From NCBI GenBank assembly GCA_023105745.1, contig JALGQZ010000001.1, positions 55,374,937 through 55,438,936 on the forward strand: a DNA stretch of 64,000 bases, read 5' to 3'. Position numbers and translations under genes: made by a program. Under the pieces are notes generated by a model. It searched no databases. It was not told the DNA's origin and worked only from the letters and a program-made list of their open reading frames with translations. Below, in pieces: positions 33,858-44,162 of the stretch; the first letter of the stretch is position 1; the number at the start of each line of letters is the position of its first letter. This stretch comes from Austropuccinia psidii (lineage: Eukaryota > Basidiomycota > Pucciniomycetes > Pucciniales > Sphaerophragmiaceae).

Positions 33858-34555
33858 TTTTATGGTGCTTGGTGGGGATTGGAGTTTATGAAAGTAAGTT
33901 CCTCTCCTGGCATGCACCTTTAAGGGGGTATTCTACCCAAATTTGTTGTAAGCATCACCTTGGCCACTTTGTGAGCACTTGTCAATTTTTTGGACAGATT
34001 CAAAAGGCCTTGCAACATAATACCCTCAAGATTTGGACCTTTCATCAAGATTTGGCCCAATCTTTTCTTTTATTTTCTCTTCTTTCTTCAATCATGCCAT
34101 AAATTATCTTTCAAGACATTCATTATCAAATTCATCTTATGGCATATTTCAATTTTCATTATGGTGCTTGGTGGGGAGTGGAAGTTATGAAAGTAAGTTC
34201 CATCTCCTGGTATGCATCCCTGAGGGGTCTAATTCTTGTAAAACATTACCTTGGCCACGCTGTGAGCATCAAATGCTTGGTTTTATCTTTCAGAACATTT
34301 TGGCCAAAATCAAGAAACTCACCACAAGAAGGACAACCCTCAGGAATTTCTTATTTCTTTCTTTACTCTCTTTTTCTCTCAATTCCTTTTCATTTTTATT
34401 TTTATTTTTCATTTCTTTTACTTGTATGATTTATTTTTCATTTCTTGTTTCAAAAGCAGCAATCATAACTCCCATATCTTGTTTGGGGAGTCAATTTATG
34501 TAATAATCAAGAGCAAACACTAGTAATGGTAAAGACCAGCTACAGATAATCCTAA
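33858..34555 (+). other. Element E non-coding 3' region with two-copy module
   Basis: Two related segments, 33861-33984 and 34160-34274, both run TATGGTGCTTGGTGGGGA, then TATGAAAGTAAGTTCC, CTCCTGGYATGCA, ending CACCTTGGCCAC..TGTGAGCA. Each contains a good 5' splice-donor word (GTAAGT). D and A have the same pair. Between and after them lies T-rich filler. The open frames in this stretch are shadows. Confidence 0.65.
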
Positions 34556-35724
34556 TCAAAATTTCTTCAAGGCTTCTCTAAACTTAGCAACCATGGCATC
34601 TTCATACGCAACTGCCTCCCTGGCCAAAGCAGCAGTGGGCTCCCCTGGAATAGCACTCTTCAGAGCCTTATCAACAAACACCTCAGTCAAAGCATCAACT
34701 TCAGCAAATAGATTGGTGACCACCTTCTTGTTCACCCTTTTCTGATCAGTGAAGTTGCCAGTAATATTCCAGCGGCGACGGTTTTCAAAGATTGATTCAG
34801 GCTCTGGAGACATTGGGTCTCTAGAAGTGCTGGCCACTGGTGGTTGGATATTGGTAGAGGTGGAGGCAAGTGTGGAGGGCCTGGTTGGGGATCTAATTGG
34901 AAGCTGAGGTGGTTGGGGGGACCTGATCACTTCATTATTGGTGGTACTGGCTTGGACTGGGGATTGTGAGGTGGATTGGATTCTTCTTTTCTGGATTGGG
35001 GTAGTCATTTCAAGCTCTTCTCCATCAATCTCATCACTACCTTCAGCATCAGTATCATTTTCATCTTGAACCACCAAATTTCTCTTCAATTTTCCAAGTC
35101 TTCCATCCTTTCTGGTAACCAAAATGGGAACCTCTGGGGCCACTCCAATGGGATTTCCTTGGGGGTGAATTGATCCTCAAATGGCTGCCCAGGAACCACT
35201 GGTATTATTCCATTGTTGGACACCTCTCATTCTAGATCCAGTCACTGAAGAAGAAGAAAAGAAAACATAGAAGTCAGTAACCCATCAATTTTATGGCTAA
35301 TCAACTCACAATTGGAGTGACCAGAGGTGGCATCAGAGGTGGGAGGTTCATCAACAGGAGCTTCCAATCCAAATCTTCCACCCTTCTTGATGCTGCTCCA
35401 TAATCTTCTGGCATCTTCAGGAAAGCTATAGTGGGCTTGGGAACAATTTCTTTTTCCAAGATTGCAAAACTGACACCTGGTGGACCTAGCAGTAGCAGAT
35501 TCCACACAAGGAATCCCTTTCCTCTTACAATTGGTGCAGGGTGGTTCAATAACTCTGACAGATTTAAAACCATTATAGGTTTTATTGATGTCCCAAATCT
35601 CTGTAGGGGCCATACTCTCTTCAGAAAGCTCCCTCAAGTTATCAAAAACACCAGGACCATAAAGTACAGAGGGTGGGGAATCAGAGTGATTGGAATCACA
35701 GATGGAAGTCAGCCTTGAACTCAT
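34556..35724 (-). pseudogene. Antisense accessory gene of element E, Zn2Cys6-like, spliced, one nonsense codon
   Basis: On the minus strand an ATG at 35724 opens exon 1 (35724-35310). Residues C63, C66, C73, C84, C87, C94 form CX2CX6CX10CX2CX6C, the spacing of fungal Zn(II)2Cys6 clusters. An intron of 65 bases (35309-35245) has GTGAGT, a TACTGAC branch site and TTCTTCAG. Exon 2 begins TGSR as in D, but a TGA at 35179-35177 stops it at about 160 residues. The same frame then stays open for about 206 codons to 34556, with the acidic DTDAEGSDEIDGEE block and a helical C-terminal region (IPGEP, YED, FREAL) that match D. The role is unknown; a DNA- or RNA-binding nuclear protein of the element is plausible. 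Confidence 0.75.
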
Positions 35725-36000
35725 CTTCAAGTCAAAATTTCAAATTCAAGACCAAGAGATTTATGGACAATTGCAAGTCAGCAAGGCATTTATGGCAATT
35801 GACCAGTCAAGAAGGGGATAAGAAGAAAGAAATTCAAGAAGAAATAAAGAGCAAGAAGAAAACTGTTTCAAATGGCCCAATTGGCCAATTTCATGATTTT
35901 ATGCACTTTGGCGCAAATGGCCATATCAGACCTCAAAGCTTCAAAATTGCTCCATTTTATCATTTTTCATCAAAATATGCTTAATTATGCATATTGGCAA

Positions 36001-36376
36001 ATTTGCGCATTTTGCGCAATTTTGCGCATTTGCGCACTTTTGCGCAAATTTGCGCATTTTGCGCATTTGCGCACTTTTGCGCATTTTTGCGCAAAAGGCC
36101 CTTTTATCTTGTCAAAAGGCTTCAAAAGGCCTTTTTGGCCAATTTCATCATAATTGCGCATTTGCGCACTTTGCGCAAATTTTGCGCATTTGCGCACTTT
36201 TGTGCAAATTTTGCGCATTTGCGCACTTTGCGCATTTTTGCGCATTTTGCGCAAAATGGCCAAAACACCTTATAAGGCCATTTTTTCAGCATTTATCAAA
36301 TTTTTTCAGTTTTCCATAAAAATATGCCATTTTGGCATATATGCGCATTTGCGCACTTTGCGCATTTTTGTGCAAA
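36001..36376. repeat. CpG-rich GCGCA repeat array in element E
   Basis: About 23 GCGCA words occur, mostly as TTTGCGCATTTGCGCACTTTTGCGCAAA-like runs of 7-11-base period, in two blocks (36001-36095, 36155-36258) and a short one (36341-36376). TGCGCA is palindromic. The DNA around it, and the whole window, is poor in CG. It lies about 280 bases upstream of the antisense gene's ATG and 460 bases before the 3' LTR. Cys/His/Phe-rich open frames on both strands here are artefacts of the repeat. Confidence 0.9.
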
Positions 36377-36820
36377 TTGGCCAAAATCCCCTCTAATCAC
36401 AAAATCAAGGATTTTGGCCAGGACTTCTGAAATGGTCCAAAACCTCAAGTGTTGGCCACTTTATGCCAACACCCTCAAGATGAAAATTATGATGAAATCC
36501 AGTGTTCTTGGGACATAAACCCAGATCACCCACTTTTCAAAAGCCATGAGGACTCAAGAAAAGTTTTGGTGAAGACACTCAAGACAAGAAAGAAGAAATT
36601 TTAAGAAGAATGAAAGTATTTTGAAGTGAAAGAGGGAATTCAGAATCAAGATCAAGGGGAAAATACCTACAAGTGATCAAGTGAAGATTTGTTTGAGTAT
36701 TGTTTGAAGAAGAAAGTTGAATGGGATAAATTTAAGGAATTGGGGGGAAAGAACTGTATGGATTGTTTTCAAGCTCATCAAGACTCACTGTACTTATGGT
36801 GCTCAGAGCTCACCATTTTC

Positions 36821-36833
36821 AAGAGGGGGATAA
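36821..36833 (+). other. Polypurine tract of element E
   Basis: AAGAGGGGGATAA directly precedes the 3' LTR; the same AAGAGGGGGATA block precedes D's 3' LTR. Confidence 0.8.
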
Positions 36834-37570
36834 TGTCACAGCCAAGGAGGCAGGGGCATTACCAATCATATTCTACAATCATTACTTCATTGATACCCCT
36901 CAAAACCCAATCAGCAAGGGGGTTTCATTCAACAGTCTCCAAATACAGTTCCAGACCTCAATACAGTTTTCATACAGGCAAGACCCAAATACAGGATTCA
37001 CCAAATACAGTCCTGTAATCAATACAGGCGCAAATACCTGTATTGACTGTATAACCTGTATTGGATTCACCAATACAGGATTCAATCCCACATCCAACTT
37101 CTTCCAGCATACAGACAAGTATCTCAACACTCAAACTCCAAGGCTGGCATTTCTCACATATACCAGCCCCTCTTCACCCACCTGGGGGTTTTTCCCCCAG
37201 TTAATTAAAATAGTTGATTTATTATTTAATATTATTTTATTCTCACTTTTGGAATATTATTTTATTATTTATTAAGTTAGTCTTTGCCTTCCCTCACCTG
37301 TTCAGTAGAGTCCTGGTGGCCATATCCTTTATTAATCCTTTTCTCTTTTCTGAACAGGTTGAAACAGTGACTCAGGATTATTTGTGGTTGGCTCTTTATT
37401 ATTGCTTTTGTTTTGTCTCTCTTATCTTTTATGCTTATTATTTTATGACTAGGAATTTATCCTCTTACTCCATTACTCTTATCATTTGAGTATTTTCTTC
37501 TGAGCCCTCCATAAGTAAGTCTGTTCACTGAGTGCCAGGCCCTCTTCATTTTAGAAGAGCCCCTGTGACA
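36834..37570 (+). repeat. Element E 3' LTR
   Basis: Identical to 27310-28046 as far as I can read, same length, with both terminal TG and CA intact. Confidence 0.96.
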
Positions 37571-37575
37571 ATCAC

Positions 37576-40499
37576 CAATATTTGGATGTATTCTCCAAGT
37601 TGAAGGCAGAGAAACTTCCTCCACACCGCGCCTGTGATCATAATATTGAATTGGAGGGTCTTCTACCTCCAATTGGTGTTAAAAAAACAAATCAATAGTC
37701 AGAAACACTACAGGCTTACATTTTAGAGAATGTAGAGAAAGGTTTCATAAGACCAAGCTCCTCTTCAACAGGAGCACCTGTCCTTTTTGTTGATAAAAAG
37801 GATGGAGGTCTTTGTTTGTGTGTTGACTACCGCAAACTCAATGCTGTTACTAGGAAGAACAGGTATCCTGTTGCTTCTATGAACCAGCTTGTTACTGTAT
37901 TCAATGGTTCCACTATCCTCTCCAAGATAGACTTGCGTGGTGCATATAACCTTCTGAGAATCAAAGAGGGGGATGATCACTTAACTGCCTTTAGAACCAA
38001 ATATGGTAGCTATGAGTATTTGGTCATGCCATTTGGTTTAACCAATGCTCCTGCTTCTTTCCAGAATCTAGTAAATGATATCTTTGCATATTTCTTGGAT
38101 GTGTTTGTTGTGGTTTATCTACATGATATTATGGTCTTTTCCAGTTCTGAGGAGGAACATGTCAAACATGTGGCCTCTGTCCTCCAAAGACGGAGGGACA
38201 ATAATTTGTTTGCCAAAGCCTCCAAGTGTGTATTCCATTCCTCAAGTGTGGAACACTTGGGCTATGTTGTTTCAAGTGATGGCCTCAAGATGGATTCTTC
38301 AAAAGTTCAGAAAATCCTCAATTGACCTCAGCCCAAAAACATCAAAGCCCTTCAATCTTTCCTTGGCTTTGCCAATTTTTATTGCTGTTTCATAAAAAAT
38401 TATTCTAAAAAAATCACTTCTCTCACTTCTCTCCTCAAAAAAGATTCTCCCTTCATCTTCATTGAGGAAGATCTTAGCCAGTTTCAATCACTCACAGAAG
38501 CTTTCACTACTGCTCCTATCTTATCTCATTTTAATCCTTCTCTACCTACTATTGTAGAGACTGATGCTTCTGATTATGCCTTGGGTGCTATACTGAGCCA
38601 GGTGAATGACTCAGGAAAGCATCCCATTGCATTTGATAGTCGCAAGCTTCTCCCAGGCGAGCTGAACTATGAAATTCATGACAAGGAACTCCTTGGCATA
38701 GTTTGGGCTCTCAAGCACTGGAGAGCATTTCTTCTCTCTCTTTTCAATTCTTTTGAGGTCTTGACAGACCACTCTTCCTTGCAGTATTTCATGTCTTTCA
38801 AAGTTCTTACTTGTTGTCAGGCCCGTTGGGTTGAGTTTCTTTCAGAATTTCCCTTCACTATCACTTACCGCCCAGGAGGTCTGGCCACTTTACCAGATGC
38901 CTTGTCATGTCAGGAAAATGTGTACCCAGAGAGGGGGGTGGACTTCATCAGCAAGAATTCTCAAAATTTTCATCAAGTAATCAAGCAAGATTGAATTCAA
39001 GAGTCAAGATTCTTTTCAATCAAAATGGAAGTATTTTCAGATTTAGTTGACAAGATTCAAAAAGAAGTATGGAAAGACAAAGACTATAAAGAAATACTCA
39101 AGCAACTAGCAAGAGGTGAATCCATTCCAGATTATTCTCTTGAACCTCAAGCGAAGTTGTTATTATTCAAAGATAGAGTGGTAATGCCAAGCAATGAAGA
39201 ACTTCAACTCAATATTCTTCAAAAGCGTCATGACTCACCTTTGGCTGGCCATCCTGGCCAGGAGAAGACCCTCAAGCTCATCAAGAGGGATTTTTATTGG
39301 GCTGGCATGAATCAATTCATCAAGGACTATGTGTCCTCATGTCAGCAATGTTCAAGAAACAAGAACATTAATCAGCAGAAGTCTGGACTACTCAAGCCTC
39401 TTCATGCTCCATCTGGTCCTTGGAATTCCTTATCAATGGACTTTATCACTCAATTACCCTTGTCAAACAACTTTGACTCAATTCTAGTAGTTGTGGACAG
39501 GTTTTCAAAAATGGCAATCTTCATTCCAACTTATGGAACAATCACTGCTCTGGACTTAGCTCAAATCTTCATTAGTCATGTATTTTCCAAGCATGGCCTT
39601 CCAGTCAGTATTGTCAGTGATAGAGGATCTTTATTTCTTTCATCATTCTGGACTCAATTATGTCAGCAGCTCAAGATATCAAGAGATATTTCAACTGCTT
39701 TTCATCCTGAAATAGATGCACAGACAGAGAGGGTAAATCAGATTCTAGAACAGTATCTTTGGATGTATGTCAGTTACCATCAAGATGACTGGCACACCTG
39801 GCTCCCTCTGACTGAATTTTTCTATAATAATGCAGAACATTAATCAACAAAGCAATCACCTTTTTTCACCATTTATGGAAGAAATCCCAGCTTTGACTCA
39901 ATCCATATTTCTCAAGATTCACCTGCTGGAAAGGTATCAACAAAACTCCAATCAGTACAGCAAGTTGTCAAAGAAGAATTGGAGTCAGCCTAAGGAGATT
40001 CAAGAAGTATGCAGATAGAAATAGACAAATTCCACCTGATTTCCAACCTGGGGATAAAGTATGGCTAGCTTCCAAGAACATCAAGACAACAAGACCCACC
40101 AATAAATTATCAGAAAGATGGTTGGGACCTTTTGAAGTTCTGAAGAAGATTGGCAGCCATGCATATCACCTCAAGTTGCCTCAGGAATGGAAGTCAGTTC
40201 ACCCTGTATTCCATGTGTCTTTATTGGAACCAGTGAAGCATTCAACTATCCCAAATAGACATCAATTGCCACCACCAGTATTAGTGGAGGAGCAAGAAGA
40301 ATGGGAAGTGGGTCAGGTTCTGGACTCAAAACTCAAGAGAGGTAATTTATGGTATCTTGTAGATTGGAAAGGATTCGGTGAAGACCCAGAAAGAACCACT
40401 TGGGAACCAGATTCCAACCTTACCAACTCACCAGACCTTGTCAAGGATTTTCATTCATTGTATCCAGACAAGCCTGGCCCAAATACCTCAAGAGTTTGA
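37576..40499 (+). pseudogene. Element D pol, right part: reverse transcriptase to chromodomain
   Basis: This resumes D's pol after E. The reverse transcriptase catalytic motif is YLHD (38116-38127) instead of YLDD, which would abolish activity. An inserted or changed stretch near 37680 and a TGA at about 38323 (tryptophan codon in E) break the frame. RNase H (38560-38880, ETDASDYALGAILSQ) is complete but a TGA follows near 38992. Integrase 39025-39843 keeps the HHCC finger and MDFITQ/SDRGSLF, but the third motif reads EIDAQTERVNQ (TDG in E) and a TAA follows. The C-terminal part with chromodomain (EEWEVGQVLDSKLKRG, WYLVDWKGF) is open to 40499. Confidence 0.92.
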
Positions 40500-41260
40500 T
40501 TTTATGGTGCTTGGTGGGGAGAAGAAGTTATGAAAGTAAGTTCCTCTCCTGGCATGCACCTTTAAGGGGGTATTCTACCCATATGTTGTTGTAAGCATCA
40601 CCTTGGTGATTTGTGAGCACTTGTCAATTCTTTGGAAAGGTTCAGGAAGCATGCAACATCAATACCCTCCACTTCGACCATATCAAGATATGGCCAAATG
40701 TTTCTTTCTTTCTTTCTTTTCTTTTTCTTTTTATTTATCATTTCATTTATGCCAATCATCATAATTCAAGACATTCATTACTTCAAGTCACTTATGGCAA
40801 TTCATTCCAGAAGTCATTATGGAAATTCATTTCAGAGTCATTTATGGCAATTTATTTCAGTTTTATGGTGCTTGGTGGGGAGTGGGAGTCATGAAAGTAA
40901 GTTCCATCTCCTGGTATGCATCCCTGAGGGTTCTACTTCTTTTAAAACATTACCTTGGCCACTCTGTGAGCATCAAATGCTTGGTTTTCATCTTTTCAGA
41001 CATTTCTTGGCCAAAATCAAGCAACTCACCACAAGAAGGACAAACCATCAGTAGTTTCTTTATTTCTGTTTCTTTACTCTCATTTTCTCTCATTTTCTTT
41101 CTTTTCTTTACTTGTATAATTTTGTTTTCTTTTTATTTCTGTAAAGCAGCAACATCCCCTCCCAAATCTTGTATTGGGAGGTTCCATTATTTTTTTCATT
41201 TTTTAGTATTCATAAGAGTGGGGATAGAAGTCAAACCAAACACAAACAAGGACAAGGAAA
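40500..41260 (+). other. Element D non-coding 3' region with two-copy module
   Basis: Segments 40503-40621 and 40863-40972 are the D counterparts of the E module: TTATGGTGCTTGGTGGGGA, ATGAAAGTAAGTTCC, CTCCTGGYATGCA, and the CACCTTGG..TGTGAGCA end. T-rich filler separates them. It ends where the antisense gene stops. Confidence 0.65.
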
Positions 41261-42477
41261 CTAGTTATCTCTACCTAATTCATCAAAAGTTTTCTGAAAA
41301 TCATTTATCAACTCATCTTCATACCAGGAAAAATTTGCAGCCATTTCTTCAGAAGCAGTACCCGGAATAGTCCTGTCATTGGCATACATAATCACCTCTC
41401 TGCTATTTCTATCAACCCTCCTGAATAATCTGGCCACAGATTCTTGGTTTTCACTAGCCGCATTGGGATCTTCTCTGGTAACCCAGATAGGCCAACGTTC
41501 TCTTTGAAAAACTTGAGCAGCAGGAAACGGCAAAGGGGACAATCCATCTCTTCTTCTGCTGGAGCTGGCCACAGGTTGGAGTTGGTGGGAAGTGGTTATG
41601 GGTGAGTTTCTGGATTTCTGAACTGGTGATAGTCTTACTGCTGGATTCAAGGCAGGCCTGGCATGGGAAATACTGGGTGAAGGAGGAGGAATGGAAGCAA
41701 GAATTGGTTGGAAGGTTCTGGGAGTACTGGGAATTACTTGGCTTTGAAATCTGTTGGCAAGGGTTTGAGAAGAGGAATTGCTGGATGGATGGCCAACTGA
41801 ATGAGGAACAACTTGAACTTCTTCACCATCCAACTCATCACTTCCTTCAGCATCTGGATCAGTGGGGGAATCATCAATCCTTCTTCTTCTCTTCACTACC
41901 TTCACTACTCCTTCAGTATTGGTCCTTGAGATTGGGACCTCTGAGCTGGAATATTTGGGCCTACCACCAACTGGAATTGGCCCTCCAACACTAGTCCATC
42001 TTGCCACATCCCTCTTCCTGGAACCAGTCACTACATCAAAATATCAGTACCAATTCAATCAAGATATGCAAATCACTCACATTGAGAAAAGCCTGAAGTT
42101 CCATCAGGAGTGGGTTCCTCAGAGACTGGGAATTCTTTCCCAAAAGGCCCATCCTTTCTACTCCATAAATGCCTCCTGACGTTAGAATATGGCACCCCGG
42201 TACGACGGCATGGTTTCTTTCCAATGAAGCAAAAATGGCATTTTGAAGATTGGGGATTGTAGTGTTGAAAACAATCCTTACCCTTGGCCAAACATTCAGA
42301 ACAGGCAGGATCAAGAACTTCAACTGCTCTGTATCCATAGGTTTGGGAGGGATCAAATTGACCAGAAGAAGCCATGGAGGGTGAAGATAATTGACTGAAG
42401 ACACCAGAACCACAAAGAACAGACAATGTTGGTTCAGAAGGAGAAGATTCAGTGAGTTCAGTCAGTTTGGAAGTCAT
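41261..42477 (-). CDS. Antisense accessory gene of element D, Zn2Cys6-like, 388 aa from two exons
   Basis: Exon 1 is 42477-42081 (minus; ATG at 42477, MTSKL, matching MSSRL in E). The 50-base intron 42080-42031 has GTGAGT, a TACTGAT branch site and a TAG end; exon 2 is 42030-41261. Residues C59, C62, C69, C80, C83, C90 make CX2CX6CX10CX2CX6C. Next come RRHLWSRKDGPFGKEFPV and PTPDGTSGFSQ (conserved with E), then TGSRKRD, a basic KVVKRRRR patch that could be a nuclear signal, the acidic DAEGSDELDGEEV block, a Ser/Pro-rich middle and a helical end (IPGTASEEM, WYEDELINDF). It is fully open although D's gag and pol are broken. Binuclear zinc clusters usually bind DNA in fungal transcription factors; function here is unknown. 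Confidence 0.8.
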
Positions 42478-43417
42478 AGCTGAAGAATATGCAAGCAGAA
42501 GATTCAAGACATCAGAATCAATCCACTCCATATCAAAGAATTTGACATCAAGGAAATGGGGGCCATAACTCAATTATGCCCCCCCTCAAAGCCTCTAAGG
42601 TGAGGATTCATACCCCTTTGTGGCTGAATTCATCACCCAGGGCCTCCCTTGCAACTTTGGGGAGGCCAGGATATTAATGGTCCTGGACCCCATCAATGGG
42701 TCCAGGCCATATATGGTGAGTTTTGGTTTTGGCCAATTCTTGGCCCCTTGGTCACCCTGGGTCCCCAAAAAAAATTGGGCCCAGGGGGTCCATTTTGGTC
42801 CTGGGGGCCTCCAATAGCCCCCACAGACCGCGGACCGCAGCGTTTGGCCCACAGCCCACAGACCATAGGACCCCAAAAGACAGAAATGGCCACAAATGGC
42901 CATACATCATCAAATCACCAAGAACCCCAAAAAGGCCCAAAAGGCCATGGAATCAAATTTTATCAAGATTCCTCATAGAAGAGGCCACAGCCCAAGATCA
43001 TCATAGAGGGCTGTTTGAGGCAATTTCCAAGGACAATGGGGACAAGACCCCTTGAAGGAATTATTCAAGATTTTATTTTGATTAAGCCTTGCCAAATGAG
43101 TACACTTCATATACTCATTGGGCATCATTATTTGAGCACAAGAGCTCAGTGGCCATTATTTTGGGATACATCCCAAGGACAAGATTGATTGAATAAGAAG
43201 ACAAAATAAGCATATTTCGAAGTGGAATACTTGCTCAAAACTTGAAAGAAGGGGGGAATCAATTTAATTTGACAGAGAAGAATTGAAGAAGGATTTTCAG
43301 GATAATGGTCAAGAGGAAAAGAAAATTAAAAAGAAAATTTTTTGAAAAAATTTGGGGATATTGAGATGCCACTCAACAGTGGCAGGGTATTATAGTGTTC
43401 AGGAGCCCACCAGTTTC
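42478..43417. other. Element D region between the antisense gene and the 3' LTR
   Basis: This should hold the antisense promoter. From about 42640 to 42960 it is GC-richer than its surroundings, with many GGCC, GGGCCC and GGCCACA words; overlapping open frames here are composition artefacts. It does not contain the GCGCA array seen at this place in E. The rest is A-rich. Confidence 0.5.
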
Positions 43418-43430
43418 AAGAGGGGGATAC
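43418..43430 (+). other. Polypurine tract of element D
   Basis: AAGAGGGGGATAC directly precedes the 3' LTR start TGTAACAACC. Confidence 0.78.
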
Positions 43431-44157
43431 TGTAACAACCACTCACCAGGGGTAAGGGTATTCATCAATACACCCACTCAAACACCTCAAATCAGCAGAT
43501 CCACTATCCGCATCAGCATTCAGTTTCAGCAATCTTCCTTGCTGAAACATGCATACAGCTTGGTCCTTCAATACAGCCTGTCAACATCTGTACAGGTTGG
43601 ATTCACCAAATACAGTTTCAATACACCAGCATTAAGCTGTATGATCACTACAATACACCACACCTCTTGTACAGGACCTGTATTGGCCAGACTCAATTCA
43701 ATCATTCAATCCTCTCATGAAAATTCTTCCTCTGGATCAGGGCTGGTGATTCTCACATATACCAGCCCCTCTTTCTCCCCCCTGGGGACTTTTCCCCAGT
43801 TAATTAATTTAGTTATTCATTATTTTATGAATATTCTTATCCTTATTTGTGGTATTATATTTATTTAATATTAAGTTAGTCTTTGCATTTCTCTTTTCGC
43901 CTGTACAGTATGAGTTGGGTGGCCATATCCTTATTAACCCTTCTCTTTTCATTCTGACAGGTTGAAACAGTGGACTTGGACTTGTTTGTGGTTGGCTCTT
44001 CTATTCTTTACTTTTATTTCTTTTGTCTCTGCTTTCTTATATTCTTTATTTTAGTAATTCATCTCTTGCACTCTGAAGTGTATTCCTTCTTACCATATCT
44101 TTGAGCCCTCCATAAGTGAGTTCCAGGCCCTCTTCACTTTGAAGAGCCCCTGTGACA
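43431..44157 (+). repeat. Element D 3' LTR
   Basis: It aligns with 21690-22450 and ends CCCCTGTGACA. It is shorter mainly because of a missing repeat of the CTTTACAGCTGTACAGG-like stretch and of a GTCCCAGTTTACTGA-like stretch near the end. The duplication CTTAT follows. Confidence 0.95.
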
Positions 44158-44162
44158 CTTAT

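Larger units (their letters stand above)
27310..37570 (+). mobile_element. Element E: young, nearly intact self-priming Ty3/gypsy chromovirus, 10.3 kb
   Basis: LTRs at 27310-28046 and 36834-37570 are both 737 bp and show no difference when read side by side. The duplication ATCAC flanks it (27305-27309, 37571-37575) within D's pol. Gag is fully open, pol is open but for one base in an A-run, the primer site, slip site and polypurine tract are all intact. An antisense gene and a CpG-rich repeat lie between pol and the 3' LTR. It is the youngest insertion here and plausibly recently active. Confidence 0.96.
21690..44157 (+). mobile_element. Element D: Tf1/sushi-type Ty3/gypsy chromovirus, interrupted by a solo LTR and by E
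   Basis: It is bounded by LTRs at 21690-22450 and 43431-44157 and by the duplication CTTAT (21685-21689, 44158-44162). Removing the solo LTR and E leaves about 10.2 kb, the same size as E. It carries gag, pol with chromodomain, a two-copy non-coding module, an antisense spliced gene and a polypurine tract. LTR divergence by eye and scattered stops show it is older than E. It is E's close relative: gag and pol align codon by codon. Confidence 0.95.

Noticed and set aside
35985..36396. Overlapping Cys/His/Phe/Ala/Leu-rich open frames on both strands
   Set aside because: They are translations of the GCGCA array in every frame; the repetitive CAFAHF/AQMRKI wording follows the DNA period, not protein constraint.
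42620..43055. Gly/Pro/Trp-rich open frames in D before the 3' LTR
   Set aside because: They occur in all frames of a GC-rich low-complexity patch and have no match in E.
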